DNA of 52,049 nucleotides from Lachnospiraceae bacterium UBA3316. Its GTDB lineage: Bacteria > Bacillota > Clostridia > Lachnospirales > Lachnospiraceae. Both the position numbers and the translations under genes were made by a program. Under the pieces are notes generated by a model. That model was given only the letters and a program-made list of their open reading frames with translations, searched no databases and was not told the origin of the DNA. Where the stretch lies: positions 2,169 to 54,217 of the forward strand of contig DESK01000037.1 in the NCBI GenBank assembly GCA_002361955.1, in the 5' to 3' direction. Shown one piece after another: positions 33,766 to 43,371 of the stretch (positions within the stretch are counted from its first letter, which is position 1; every line of letters begins with the position of its first letter).

Positions 33766-33789
33766 AAAATGAAACATTTCATTTTTTTT
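33766..33789 (+). terminator. Probable terminator after kdpE
   Basis: AAAATGAA/TTCATTTT palindrome followed by a T run (33784-33789). It is short and AT-rich, so its strength is uncertain. It lies 92 bp beyond the kdpE stop. Confidence 0.5.
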
Positions 33790-33801
33790 GCTGTACATGT
33801 T

Positions 33802-33813
33802 GCACAATTGTGC
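33802..33813. promoter_or_regulatory. 12-bp perfect palindrome upstream of the GH2 gene
   Basis: GCACAATTGTGC, within the 290-bp gap before the GH2 glycosidase. A second, smaller inverted repeat, ACGCTTGCGT, lies at about 33931-33940. Either could be an operator for a sugar-responsive regulator; neither matches a cre consensus well. Confidence 0.35.
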
Positions 33814-33847
33814 TTAGAAAAACAGGCCATGGAGAAGAACGTTTGCC

Positions 33848-33876
33848 GTTGAGGCCCAAAAGCCTTTGCCCTCAAC
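33848..33876. repeat. Dispersed hairpin repeat, copy C (inverted)
   Basis: GTTGAGG/CCTCAAC stem (33848-33854 with 33870-33876) around CAAAAGCCTTTG. The reverse complement reads GTTGAGGGCAAAGGCTTTTG, very close to copy A at 3898-3919. Confidence 0.5.
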
Positions 33877-33964
33877 GAGACAATGAGTTATTTTATGGCG
33901 TATTTACGCGAAAACTGTCATTTTGTGAACGCTTGCGTAAGAAGAAAGAAAGGAGAAGCGCAGT

Positions 33965-36900
33965 ATGGGAAAAAAAAGAGTCTTTAAAAGTGTTTTGTCA
34001 TTGATTCTTTCACTCGTAATGGCGGTGTCCCTGCTGCCGGCAAATATGCTTGGCAGTATGGCAGAGGCAAAGGCGGCTGATCCGGATGTGGTAGTTGAGA
34101 ATATCGCATCCACTGAGCGAAAGATCAAAATTAACAGTGACTGGAGGTTTTGTCTGCTGGATAAATCCAGGACCATGAATAATAGCCTGGATGATACGGC
34201 CAGCCAGTCAGAGTATGAGGAGAGCGGTACATGGAATACGGTGCAGCTTCCCCATGATTGGAGTATTTATCAGGAGTTTAATGACAGTGAGGCGCGGCCG
34301 GCGCAGGGATCCCTTGCAGGCGGTACCGGCTGGTACAGGAAGAGCTTTACACTCTCTGACGATATGAAGGACAAAAATATCGTGCTTCAATTTGACGCAG
34401 TTCAGATGGTCAGCCAGATCTGGATCAACGGCCATGACCTGGGAAAACAGTACCATGGCTATGTGACGTTTGAGTACGATATCACAAAGTACCTGAAATT
34501 TAACGGAGAGGAGAATGTGATCGCGGTCAAAGCATACGCGAGCAGGAACAGCTCCCGCTGGTACGCAGGCGCCGGTATTTACGGCAGCGTATACCTGATC
34601 ACCACAGAAAAAGTCCATGTTCCCGTGAACGGCATACACGTGGCTACGGTTGTAAAAGAAGGCGATAAATGGATGCAGCCGGATTTCCATACGGAGCCGG
34701 ATATGGATGCCTTAAAAGCAGAGTCCAACGTCAACGTGCGCACGAATGTCACGAATAAGACAGACGCAGCAGTGACGGTCACAGTAAAATCCACGATCTA
34801 CAGTAAGAAAAACGACAACGTGGCGTCCGATACAGCAGAATTTACCATTCCTGCGCCGGCAGAGGGAGAGGAAGAGCATACCGAACGGATTGACCGGGTG
34901 CTTTCCATCAAAAATCCGGCCCTTTGGAGCCCGGATGACCCGAATCTTTATTGGGTAAGGACGGAGATCCTTCAGGATGGGGCAGTGATCGATACGCTGG
35001 ATACACGCTTTGGTATCCGTTATCTCTATTTAAATCCGGGAAGCTATGACGCTCCCTACAGTGAAGCAAATACCATTGGCGGACTTTTTATCAATGGCGA
35101 ATATACGCGCATTAACGGTATGTGTGAGCACCGCGACCTTGGTGCCCTCGGTATGGAGACCTACCAGGCGGCCATCGACAGGCGGATCCGCAAGCTGAAA
35201 GCAATGGGAGTCAATGTGGTGCGCTGTGCCCATGACCCGGTTTCCCCGGAGTATATTGAGGCGGCGGACCGGCTTGGCATGCTTGTATTTGAAGAGGGCT
35301 TTGACCAGTGGATCAAAGCAAAAAACGACGACGACTATCACAATTACTTTAATAAGGCGGCGGACGGCACGACGATGGTGTTCAATTATTCCGGCGCGGA
35401 CGGCACAGATACCCATATCAACTGGACGGTAGAAAACGGGGAGATTCAGACGCCGAACTGTGTGCGTGACATTCAGGCGATGGTGGACAGAGACAAGAAC
35501 TCACCGGCTATTTTCTTATGGAGTACGGGAAATGAGATTTACGATTCTTCCGACGGACACGGAATCGATACCCAGTGGCTGCTGTCTGCGGCAATCAAGG
35601 AAATTGATTCCCTGGACAATATTCCGTGGCAGAATGTCGTAAATAAAGAGACGAAGAGGACGGAGCGTCCGGAACCGGAAGAAAACCATGCGGCTCTTGC
35701 GGCCAGCAGGGAAGACGGCAAGACGGATTACGGTGTAAGAGGCGGCGGTAATACGGTAGAGGGCGGCGTGGACACGCTGGCTCACGGCGCGCGCTACGGC
35801 AGGCCGATTTCCGCGGCTCCGCCTACCTGGGATCAGGGCAGCAGCAAGGTTACCAGGAAATATGGCTTCATCGACAACATGGCGATGGCAGATATCGGCG
35901 GACACAATTATTCCAGGGCCACCAATCAGTATACGACCCATAAGAAGCGCTATCCCAATGCCTGCGTGGCAGGCACGGAGACCGTATCGGCTTTCTATAC
36001 GAGAGGCGTTTACAATATCGAGGATTATAAGGGCGGCAATGAAGAAGGAAGCCGTTGGGCCCATGGAAGCGGCTATGCTTCCGAATGGCCGTATAATAAG
36101 AACTTTACGTCCGCAAGTATTTCCATCCGTGAGCACAGGGACGACATGATGCCCTTTATGTTTGGCGAGATGGTATGGACGGGCCATGATTATCTTGGAG
36201 AGCCTACGCCCCACAGTTCACCCTCAAGAAGTTCCTATTTCGGAATCATCGATACGGCAGGCTTTGAGAAGGACGCGTTTTATATGTACCGTTCTGCATG
36301 GACAGATATTCCGACCGTCCATCTGTTACCTCAGAAGTGGAACTGGGACATGGGCACACAGGTGCCGGTTATGGTTTACACAAACGCGGCAAGTGTGGAA
36401 GTATTCATTAACGGAAAATCCATCGGCGTAAAGCAATATGACAGGGATCATTCACAGCCGGTTTATCTGGACTATGGTTACCAGGAGTACCAGGCAGGTG
36501 AATTAAAAGCTGTCGCGAAAGATAAAGACGGAAATGTCATTGCGGAAGACGTGGTTTATACAGCAGGAAGCGCAAAATCCGTCGTTCTTTCCGGTGAAAA
36601 GGCATTTATTAAAAATGACGGCAGCGATCTGCTGTATGTAGAAGCGACGGTTGTAGACAGCGCGGGAAATATGGTGCCTACTGCTGACAACAGGATTACC
36701 TTCAGCGTTGCGGGCGGCGAGATCGTGGCTCTTGATAACGGCGATCCCAGAGACAGAGAGCCCTTCCGCGGCAAAAACAACAATAATAACAGCAATACAA
36801 GCGATAACAGGAAAGCATTTAACGGCAAAGCCTTAGCGATCATTAAAGCGACAGAAGGAAGCACGGAGAATATCGTGGTAACGGCTACGGCAGACCTTTC

Positions 36901-39900
36901 CGGCGGCGGAAAGATCGGTTCCAATGTGCTGACGGTTGGCTCTGTGGCGGAGATCGGCGACGGAACAGAAGTTGCCAGATATGATCTGCCGGAGGTAACG
37001 ACAGGTATCGGTATTACGCCGGTTCTGCCGGAGACCGTAGGCATCGTCTATGACAACGGCCAGATTGAAGAGCGCACGATCAGTGACTGGAATATGGATG
37101 GCCTTGATCTGAACGCTGCCGGAGATTATACAGTGATGGCAGTGGCGGACGGTTTGAAGGAGCCTGTGCCTGTAACGATCCATGTAAAGGAAGTTTCTCT
37201 TATGGAGGAAGTGGAAGTTACGACGGTGGCAGGTATCGAGCCTCCCCTTCCTAATTTTATTTCTGTAACCTACAGAGATGGCAGCAGCGGTTCCGCGAAG
37301 GTGGCATGGGATGAGGTTGATCCTTCCTTATACGCGGAAGAAGGAATCTTTGATGTAAACGGAAAGATTGGTGAAAACAAAACGGTTACCGCGGAAGTTA
37401 TGGTAAAGGAGATCGCGTCCGTTGAAGAGCTTGCGGTAAGTACGGAGCGGGGCAGTATGCCGGAGCTTCCTTCCACCGTAAACGTTACATTTACGGACGG
37501 TTCCACAGAAGAGGTGGGCGTAAAATGGAATATTTCTGAAAACGACGTCATAGCGGCGGGACAGAAAAAGATCACGGGCAGCGTCTTAAGCTCCGCAACA
37601 CAGGCCGTAGTATGGCTGAATGTCAGCACCGTTGTCTACGCCAGCGACCTGGTTTATGAGGCGGATGAAAACAGCGTATTTAAAGACGCCATGTCTAACG
37701 GGGAGCTTTTGCAGGCACGCGGCATGCAGGGCGGACCTGGTGAAACCTACGCCAAGGGATTCGGAACAAAAGCGCCGGCAGAAATTGTCATTGATATTAA
37801 GGACAAAGGATATGAGCGTTTCCGTTCCTTCGTAAACTTAAGTCTTTTGAAGGGCGGCGTGGCAGCGCCCGGCGCAGTGGCCTTCAAGGTCTATCTGGAC
37901 GATGAGACAGAGCCTGTATTTTCCAGCGGGGAGATGAACAGGGCGGACGAGGCGAAGCTTGTGGATATCGATGTGACAGGAAAATCAAGGCTCCGCCTTG
38001 TGACGGAATCCAAATCAGAAAATCCGGAAGATGACCTTGCCGACTGGGTGAACGCGAGATTCTTGTCAGCCCATATCACCATCGATGAGATCCTGACGCC
38101 CCAGGTTTATACGGCAGAAGTCAATAAGGCGCCGGAGCTTCCTGACATGATTCAGGCATCTGTCGCGGGCATTGAGGAGCCGGTTGCGTTCCATGTGGAG
38201 TGGCTGACGCCTGTTTCTGACGCAATGTTCAGTTCCGGGACAGTGCAGACCGTTTATGGAAGGCTGGAAGGAACAGAGGATATGCTGATTGCGTTTAAGT
38301 ACATACCGAATTACGCAGAAGCATGCAAAAAAGAGGGATTTACGGACAAAGTAGGTTCCTGGAGCATGACGGAGACCTTTAATTACGCAAATGTCGCTTC
38401 CGGGAAGAAAGTGAAATTCAACGCCATGAAGCTTACACCGAGACTGCTTTATGCGGGGTCCTCCAATATGCTGGTGGAAAATGTAGGAAATTATGGCTTT
38501 ACCTATGGCATATATCCGGAGCCGGCAAACGGAGATTATGCCGTGTTCGCCGCGCCGGATTTAAGATACTTCCGGATCAAGAATGTGGCATATTCAGAAA
38601 AAGGAAGCCATACGATATCAGACAACAATAGCTTTACGTTTGAAACCTCCGTGGACGGTGAGACCTGGACGGCATTTGACGGCTTTACCAAGGGCGAGAT
38701 TCTTCCTGGCACGGGAACCGACGGAGTATGGGCCCAGAGATATTATACTTCCAATGAGGATGCAGCCTTCCCGGCAGGGACGAATTTCCTGCGTGTAAAA
38801 TATCCGGATGGACTGGCCTGGAGATTCAATATTACGGAGATCACATTAGAGGGCGGCGACGGCACAGAGAAGCCAAACGCGGATCTGGCAGGCTTTACCC
38901 TTGGCGGATATGAGGGTATGATCGACCAGGAAGCAAGGACCGTTCAGCTTCCGGTATCGTCTTCCCTTGATATCACGTCCATTGAGCCGGAAATCAGCGT
39001 ATTCCCGGGAGCGACGGTGAGCCCCACAGGAAAGCAGGATTTCACAAATCCCGTTACGTACACGGTGACGAACGGCGATGTGACAAAGGAATACACAGTA
39101 ACTGTGAGCAGAGGAGTAAATGTAACCTTCCATCCGTACGGAGGAACGATCAATGGCAGCGCGGAGCCTGTTGTAAACTTCATTTCGAAGAATGGTACGG
39201 TTCTGTCTCCGGTTTCCCCGGAGAGGGAAGGCTACCTGTTCGGCGGCTGGACGACAGAGCGGGGCGGCAAAGAAGCCATGCAGCCTGAGGAGATGCAGTT
39301 TGAGCAGGATACGGTATTTTACGCGATCTGGAGCAAGGACATGAATATTTCCGTGAAAGTAAGCGCTGACGCCGACACGCGGACCTGGAAGACGGAGAAG
39401 AACACCAATTACGGCAGTGAGGGTAATCTGCTGCTGCGCCAGACGAACAATACGGCTTCTTACGGACAGTTTGGCGAGAACTTTAACAATACCAGTACCG
39501 ATGACGGAACCGATATGAAGACGGCGTTTATCCGTTTCTCATTGGAAGATGTAAAAGAATACAATATAAAATCCGTAAAACTGGCGCTTCACTACGCAGG
39601 CAACCAGAACCAGCCGGGAACGAATACGATTAAGTTTTTAGTTGCCAGGGCAAATTCTGACTGGACAGAAAACAAAGTGACGTTTGTGACGAGACCGGCG
39701 TTGATTGATCCGGCAAATATCGTGGAGTCTGAGGAGTTTTCCGCGACCTCAAGCGGCAGCAGGACGGTCAATATTGATGTGACAGACCTCTATCAGACGC
39801 TTACGGAAGAAGATACGGACATCACCTTTGCCATTACGGTAAATACGAATGCCAGGGATTTCAGAGTTACTTCGAAGGAGGGCGGAGCAAATGCGCCGAA

Positions 39901-41452
39901 GCTTCTCGTGGAAGTGGACAAGGATCCCGATTACATGGTAACCTACGATCTGAACGGCGGCACGGGAACGGTGCCGATCCAGTCGACGGCAGACGCAGGC
40001 ACAGCCTTTACGGCGGCCGGCGGAACAGGCATTACCGGCGCGAACGGCAGCCTGTTCGCGGGATGGAACACAGAGGCGGACGGTACGGGCACATTCTACC
40101 ATGCCGGTGATGAGGTGCTTATGCCGGCGGCAGACCTGACGTTATACGCGGTATACAAGATGCCGGTAACCATCACCCCGAACAATCAGACCGTAGAAAT
40201 CACAGGCAATACCCTTGATTTAAGTGCGGAAAATCTGTTTACGGTGGACAGCAATGCGGGCGAAGTGCGGACATACAGCTTACTCAGCGGCGGTACCGGA
40301 AAGGGCCGTGTGGATAAAACAGACGGCAGGACGCTGACGGTTTCCAGATTTGGTACCTTCCGGATACAGCTGGCAACGTCAGAGACGGATACGCATATGC
40401 CGGGGAAGGCAGTTGTTATGCTGACAGTAAAGGAAGCAGGCACAGAAGAAGATATGGCGGCCGTATCCCTGAAGAAGCTGTATGACGTTTGGTCAGGGGA
40501 AGACCTTTCCGTATACACAAAGGAAAGCGCAGAGGCTCTGGAAGCAGCCCTGGCAGAGGCAGAAGCCGTTCTGGCAGATTCCGATGCTGCCCGCAAGGAG
40601 CTGGATCAGGCCATAACAGGTCTTGTGAAAGCAATCAGCAGCCTGAAGTATGCGGTGCAGAAGCTCCATCTGGAGACAGCCATCGAGGCTGCAGAGGCGA
40701 TTCTTGCCCTGGGAGAGACGTATGATAACAGTGAGGCTCTGGAAAGAGCGGTAACAGATGGAAAAGCTGTTTTTGAAGATGAAACGAAGTCTCAGGAAGA
40801 GGTAGATAACGCAGCCTACGCGATACTGGATGAATTGTTTAAGCTGGCAAAGACGACAGATCTTTCTAACCTTGAAAAGCTGATCGAATCAGCGAAGAAT
40901 CTGCTGAACGGCATGTTCACAGATGAAAGCCTGAAAAATCTGAAGGATGCCATTGACGCGGCAGAAATCGTAGTGGGAGACCAGAACAGAACGGATGACG
41001 CCATCCATGAAGCATATGGAAACCTGGTGAATGCCATCATCAATCTGCAGATAAAAAATAATAAGGCGGCTCTGAAGGCGATACTGAAGAAAGCGAACGA
41101 AGTACTTTCTGACCGGGACGCCTATGTGGCGAAGACCATTGAAGGCCTTGCAGAGGAGACTGCAGAGGCGCAGAAGGTTTATGACAATGACGCTGCCCTG
41201 CAAAGTGAAATAGATGACGCCGTAAGGGCACTGACCCTGAAGGTGGCGGAGGCCCGCCTCCTGGGTGATGTGAACGGCGATGGAAAAATCAATACGGCTG
41301 ACAGCGCGGCGCTTCTCAGAAGCGTGGCAGAGCTTGATATGCTGTCAGAGGACGCAGCGGCCAGCGCGGACGTAAACAGCAATGGCGCAGTGGATACAAG
41401 TGACGCAGTTCTGATTTTGCAGTACGCGGCGGAGAAGATCACGGCGTTCTGA
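33965..41452 (+). CDS. Giant secreted GH2 glycosidase (beta-galactosidase type) with a dockerin
   Basis: A 2495-residue exported enzyme; signal peptide about 1-37. Order: GH2 sugar-binding domain (about 50-200), GH2 Ig-like domain (about 230-340), TIM barrel (about 350-790) with acid/base Glu524 (STGNEIYD) and nucleophile Glu735 (FGEMVWTG), DUF4982 (about 795-855), GH2 C5-type domain with an Asn-rich loop, three Ig4-like repeats (about 995-1225), NPCBM-like module (about 1224-1372), discoidin-like region (about 1450-1630), two InlB/Flg_new-type repeats (about 1718-1792, 1989-2067) around a DNRLRE-like domain, four FIVAR-like helical repeats (about 2160-2430), and a type I dockerin (about 2433-2493: DVNGDGKINTADSAALL and DVNSNGAVDTSDAVLIL). 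It likely acts on mucin or plant glycans; exact sugar unknown. AAAGGAG precedes the ATG. No LPXTG motif. Confidence 0.9.
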   Translation: MGKKRVFKSVLSLILSLVMAVSLLPANMLGSMAEAKAADPDVVVENIASTERKIKINSDWRFCLLDKSRTMNNSLDDTASQSEYEESGTWNTVQLPHDWSIYQEFNDSEARPAQGSLAGGTGWYRKSFTLSDDMKDKNIVLQFDAVQMVSQIWINGHDLGKQYHGYVTFEYDITKYLKFNGEENVIAVKAYASRNSSRWYAGAGIYGSVYLITTEKVHVPVNGIHVATVVKEGDKWMQPDFHTEPDMDALKAESNVNVRTNVTNKTDAAVTVTVKSTIYSKKNDNVASDTAEFTIPAPAEGEEEHTERIDRVLSIKNPALWSPDDPNLYWVRTEILQDGAVIDTLDTRFGIRYLYLNPGSYDAPYSEANTIGGLFINGEYTRINGMCEHRDLGALGMETYQAAIDRRIRKLKAMGVNVVRCAHDPVSPEYIEAADRLGMLVFEEGFDQWIKAKNDDDYHNYFNKAADGTTMVFNYSGADGTDTHINWTVENGEIQTPNCVRDIQAMVDRDKNSPAIFLWSTGNEIYDSSDGHGIDTQWLLSAAIKEIDSLDNIPWQNVVNKETKRTERPEPEENHAALAASREDGKTDYGVRGGGNTVEGGVDTLAHGARYGRPISAAPPTWDQGSSKVTRKYGFIDNMAMADIGGHNYSRATNQYTTHKKRYPNACVAGTETVSAFYTRGVYNIEDYKGGNEEGSRWAHGSGYASEWPYNKNFTSASISIREHRDDMMPFMFGEMVWTGHDYLGEPTPHSSPSRSSYFGIIDTAGFEKDAFYMYRSAWTDIPTVHLLPQKWNWDMGTQVPVMVYTNAASVEVFINGKSIGVKQYDRDHSQPVYLDYGYQEYQAGELKAVAKDKDGNVIAEDVVYTAGSAKSVVLSGEKAFIKNDGSDLLYVEATVVDSAGNMVPTADNRITFSVAGGEIVALDNGDPRDREPFRGKNNNNNSNTSDNRKAFNGKALAIIKATEGSTENIVVTATADLSGGGKIGSNVLTVGSVAEIGDGTEVARYDLPEVTTGIGITPVLPETVGIVYDNGQIEERTISDWNMDGLDLNAAGDYTVMAVADGLKEPVPVTIHVKEVSLMEEVEVTTVAGIEPPLPNFISVTYRDGSSGSAKVAWDEVDPSLYAEEGIFDVNGKIGENKTVTAEVMVKEIASVEELAVSTERGSMPELPSTVNVTFTDGSTEEVGVKWNISENDVIAAGQKKITGSVLSSATQAVVWLNVSTVVYASDLVYEADENSVFKDAMSNGELLQARGMQGGPGETYAKGFGTKAPAEIVIDIKDKGYERFRSFVNLSLLKGGVAAPGAVAFKVYLDDETEPVFSSGEMNRADEAKLVDIDVTGKSRLRLVTESKSENPEDDLADWVNARFLSAHITIDEILTPQVYTAEVNKAPELPDMIQASVAGIEEPVAFHVEWLTPVSDAMFSSGTVQTVYGRLEGTEDMLIAFKYIPNYAEACKKEGFTDKVGSWSMTETFNYANVASGKKVKFNAMKLTPRLLYAGSSNMLVENVGNYGFTYGIYPEPANGDYAVFAAPDLRYFRIKNVAYSEKGSHTISDNNSFTFETSVDGETWTAFDGFTKGEILPGTGTDGVWAQRYYTSNEDAAFPAGTNFLRVKYPDGLAWRFNITEITLEGGDGTEKPNADLAGFTLGGYEGMIDQEARTVQLPVSSSLDITSIEPEISVFPGATVSPTGKQDFTNPVTYTVTNGDVTKEYTVTVSRGVNVTFHPYGGTINGSAEPVVNFISKNGTVLSPVSPEREGYLFGGWTTERGGKEAMQPEEMQFEQDTVFYAIWSKDMNISVKVSADADTRTWKTEKNTNYGSEGNLLLRQTNNTASYGQFGENFNNTSTDDGTDMKTAFIRFSLEDVKEYNIKSVKLALHYAGNQNQPGTNTIKFLVARANSDWTENKVTFVTRPALIDPANIVESEEFSATSSGSRTVNIDVTDLYQTLTEEDTDITFAITVNTNARDFRVTSKEGGANAPKLLVEVDKDPDYMVTYDLNGGTGTVPIQSTADAGTAFTAAGGTGITGANGSLFAGWNTEADGTGTFYHAGDEVLMPAADLTLYAVYKMPVTITPNNQTVEITGNTLDLSAENLFTVDSNAGEVRTYSLLSGGTGKGRVDKTDGRTLTVSRFGTFRIQLATSETDTHMPGKAVVMLTVKEAGTEEDMAAVSLKKLYDVWSGEDLSVYTKESAEALEAALAEAEAVLADSDAARKELDQAITGLVKAISSLKYAVQKLHLETAIEAAEAILALGETYDNSEALERAVTDGKAVFEDETKSQEEVDNAAYAILDELFKLAKTTDLSNLEKLIESAKNLLNGMFTDESLKNLKDAIDAAEIVVGDQNRTDDAIHEAYGNLVNAIINLQIKNNKAALKAILKKANEVLSDRDAYVAKTIEGLAEETAEAQKVYDNDAALQSEIDDAVRALTLKVAEARLLGDVNGDGKINTADSAALLRSVAELDMLSEDAAASADVNSNGAVDTSDAVLILQYAAEKITAF

Positions 41453-41544
41453 GAGTAGTTTTAAATTTCAAAAATGCGTAAGCACGGAGAAATCCACAGG
41501 AGAGGGGCTGTCGGTTAATACCGATTTTTAGCCCCTGACATACA

Positions 41545-41616
41545 GGGAAGGGGCAATCCCAGAGGATTCAGGCTTTTTTAGGCCTGAATTCTTCACTGGG
41601 CTGTCCCTTCCTTTTT
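41545..41616 (+). terminator. Long hairpin terminator inside the IS remnant
   Basis: Three nested stems: GAAGGGGCA/TGTCCCTTC (41547-41555 with 41602-41610), CCCAG/CTGGG and ATTCAGGC/GCCTGAAT, followed by CTTTTTG. It probably terminates the GH2 transcript entering from the left. A smaller stem GGGGCT/AGCCCC lies at 41504-41535. Confidence 0.75.
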
Positions 41617-41676
41617 GTAACCCTTATTTCAGGGCGCAAAATCCCCTTGTTTTGGTTTTTTGAAGCGCTCCTTCCG

Positions 41677-41850
41677 CTAAGCGGCTTTCTGCTCCTTTTT
41701 CCCTTCGTATTTCCAAATCTCATGATGTAAAAAGCGATGGTATTTCATGATATTCCTGCCAATCGCATACAGCATGACTCTCTGGGGTTTCTGCCCTTTG
41801 GTCAGCCAGATGAAGGCGAGATCTCGCTGCCACTGTTTGGAACTATCTAT
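41677..41850 (-). pseudogene. Transposase C-terminal fragment
   Basis: The 57-codon remnant reads SSKQWQRDLAFIWLTKGQ, then KPQRVMLYAIGRNIMKYHRF, and ends KYEGKKEQKAA before TAG (41677-41679). It has the look of the end of a DDE transposase and no start codon of its own. It is in the same frame as the DUF512 gene and separated from it only by that gene's TAA stop. Confidence 0.7.
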
Positions 41851-43272
41851 TTACCGACAGCCCCTTACATATACAAATTTATCGTTGACACGCCCCATCG
41901 CATAGTCCCGGTTGATAATGGCTTCCACAAAGTCCGCCCCCGGCGCGTCCACCGGACAAAGCCTGACATGCAGCCTCTCCTCCGCCATATCCTGGGTCAT
42001 ATCATCGAGAAAGACCTTCTCTCCTGTCCGGAACATATTGGAAGACACCAGCAGGGCGTCCCCGATTTCAAAGCCCTCTCTCTGCATTTCCTGGAGCTGC
42101 CCCACCAGATCCTGCCCGGTGATCAGCCCGGTAACGGTGATGCTCTCCCCGAAAAAGTGATTGCGGATGGGAACCACCTGCACCTGGATGTTCGGAAACA
42201 CTTCCATCACAGAGTCCGCCAGACGGCGAATCGTCTCCGCCACCATCACCCCGGTGGCAATCGTGACCTTACGCTTCACCGTCCTATCAACACGCTGCTC
42301 TTTTTTCAGAAGCTCCAGTGCCTCCTCTGTCTCTTCCCGCAGCAGCCGCGCCATCCCCACGCCGTTTTCCAGCTGAAGATAGCCGTCATACCGCTCCGCC
42401 TCCGGCATCGCGAGCCCCGCCAGATAGTAAAACTCATCGCTGGCGTGGACAAAATGGATCCCGTAGCGCTCCATGCACTCCCTCTGCTTCTCCTCAACCA
42501 GGGCAATCGTCTCCCTGGCTTTCTCCCTGTCAACAGGTTCCAGAGGGAACAGCCCTTCCCGGTACCGGGTAAGCCCGGAAGGCACCACGGACACGCTCTG
42601 CATGGACGGAATATAACGCTCCAGGTCTGTGAGTGTGCGAAGCAGCTCCTCCCCGTCGTTCACATCCCGGCAGAGAACGATCTGCCCGTTCATCTCAATC
42701 CCGTGCTGATGAAGCCTGTCCATGTAAGCCAAAGCCTTTCCTGCAAACCGGTTGTGCAGCATCCTGCAGCGGAGCTCCGGATTTGTCGTATGGACAGAAA
42801 TATTGATGGGCGCCAGATGATAACGGATGATCCTGTCAATGTCCTTCTCCTTCATGTTGGTCAGCGTAATATAATTTCCCTGCATAAAGGAGAGCCTGGA
42901 ATCGTCATCCTTAAAATACAGGGTATCGCGCATCCCCTCCGGCATCTGGTCAATAAAGCAGAAAATACACTTATTACAGCAGGAGCGATAATCGCTCATC
43001 AGATCCGTCTCAAACTCCACCCCCAGGTCTTCATCATACTCCTTCTCGATCTCCAGCAGCCACTCTTCCCCGTCCGCTTTTCGGATCAGTATATTCACCA
43101 GCTCGTTTTTCATGTCGAAACGATAGTCGAACACATCCTCCACCGTTTCCCCGTCGATTTCCAGCAGCTGATCCCCCGGCTCAATCTCCATCTCCTCGGC
43201 AATGGAACCCGGCTGGACGCGCGTAATCACATGGCCCTTCCTGCGCCTGCGCTCCCGTTCTTTTTCCCTCAT
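41851..43272 (-). CDS. DUF512 / PDZ-domain radical SAM-like Fe-S protein
   Basis: A 473-residue protein of the DUF512 family common in clostridia and cyanobacteria. The N-terminal PDZ-like domain is at about 12-70 (VITRVQPGSIAEEMEIEPGD, LLEIDGETV). The radical-SAM-type cysteine cluster CNKCIFC is at about 98-104, and the DUF512 domain follows from about 270 (VVPSGLTRYREGLFPLEPVD). Function unknown. The ATG at 43270-43272 follows GAAAGGA; another ATG seven codons upstream has no ribosome site. Its last four sense codons (Arg-Gly-Cys-Arg) and stop lie within the inverted repeat of the IS remnant. It points the same way as rpoBC but follows their terminator. Confidence 0.9.
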   Translation of the reverse strand: MREKERERRRRKGHVITRVQPGSIAEEMEIEPGDQLLEIDGETVEDVFDYRFDMKNELVNILIRKADGEEWLLEIEKEYDEDLGVEFETDLMSDYRSCCNKCIFCFIDQMPEGMRDTLYFKDDDSRLSFMQGNYITLTNMKEKDIDRIIRYHLAPINISVHTTNPELRCRMLHNRFAGKALAYMDRLHQHGIEMNGQIVLCRDVNDGEELLRTLTDLERYIPSMQSVSVVPSGLTRYREGLFPLEPVDREKARETIALVEEKQRECMERYGIHFVHASDEFYYLAGLAMPEAERYDGYLQLENGVGMARLLREETEEALELLKKEQRVDRTVKRKVTIATGVMVAETIRRLADSVMEVFPNIQVQVVPIRNHFFGESITVTGLITGQDLVGQLQEMQREGFEIGDALLVSSNMFRTGEKVFLDDMTQDMAEERLHVRLCPVDAPGADFVEAIINRDYAMGRVNDKFVYVRGCR

Positions 43273-43320
43273 GGTCCTATTCCTTTCTTTCAAACAAGAA
43301 CTGATCTCATTGTCATACGA

Positions 43321-43354
43321 TAAAACAGGGCTGCCGCACAGATGCAGCAGCCCT
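43321..43354 (-). terminator. rpoBC terminator
   Basis: On the minus strand AGGGCTGCTGCA/TGCGGCAGCCCT (43343-43354 with 43327-43338) followed by GTTTTA, 17 bp after the rpoC stop. One G-T wobble. Confidence 0.85.
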
Positions 43355-43371
43355 AAAAGTTACACAATCCG

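Larger units (their letters stand above)
41503..41865. mobile_element. Internally deleted insertion sequence (MITE-like), 363 bp
   Basis: Inverted repeats AGGGGCTGTCGGTTAATA (41503-41520) and, reverse-complemented, AGGGGCTGTCGGTAAATA (41848-41865) match at 17 of 18 positions. Between them is the C-terminal end of a transposase on the minus strand and a strong hairpin. The transposase begins abruptly just inside the right repeat, so most of the gene has been deleted. The right repeat overlaps the 3' end of the DUF512 gene. The family may be IS1182-like. No target-site duplication was seen. Confidence 0.75.

Noticed and set aside
41737..43323. 528-codon open frame on the plus strand
   Set aside because: It is antisense to the DUF512 gene, His/Pro/Leu-rich as expected for a shadow frame, and has no ribosome site.
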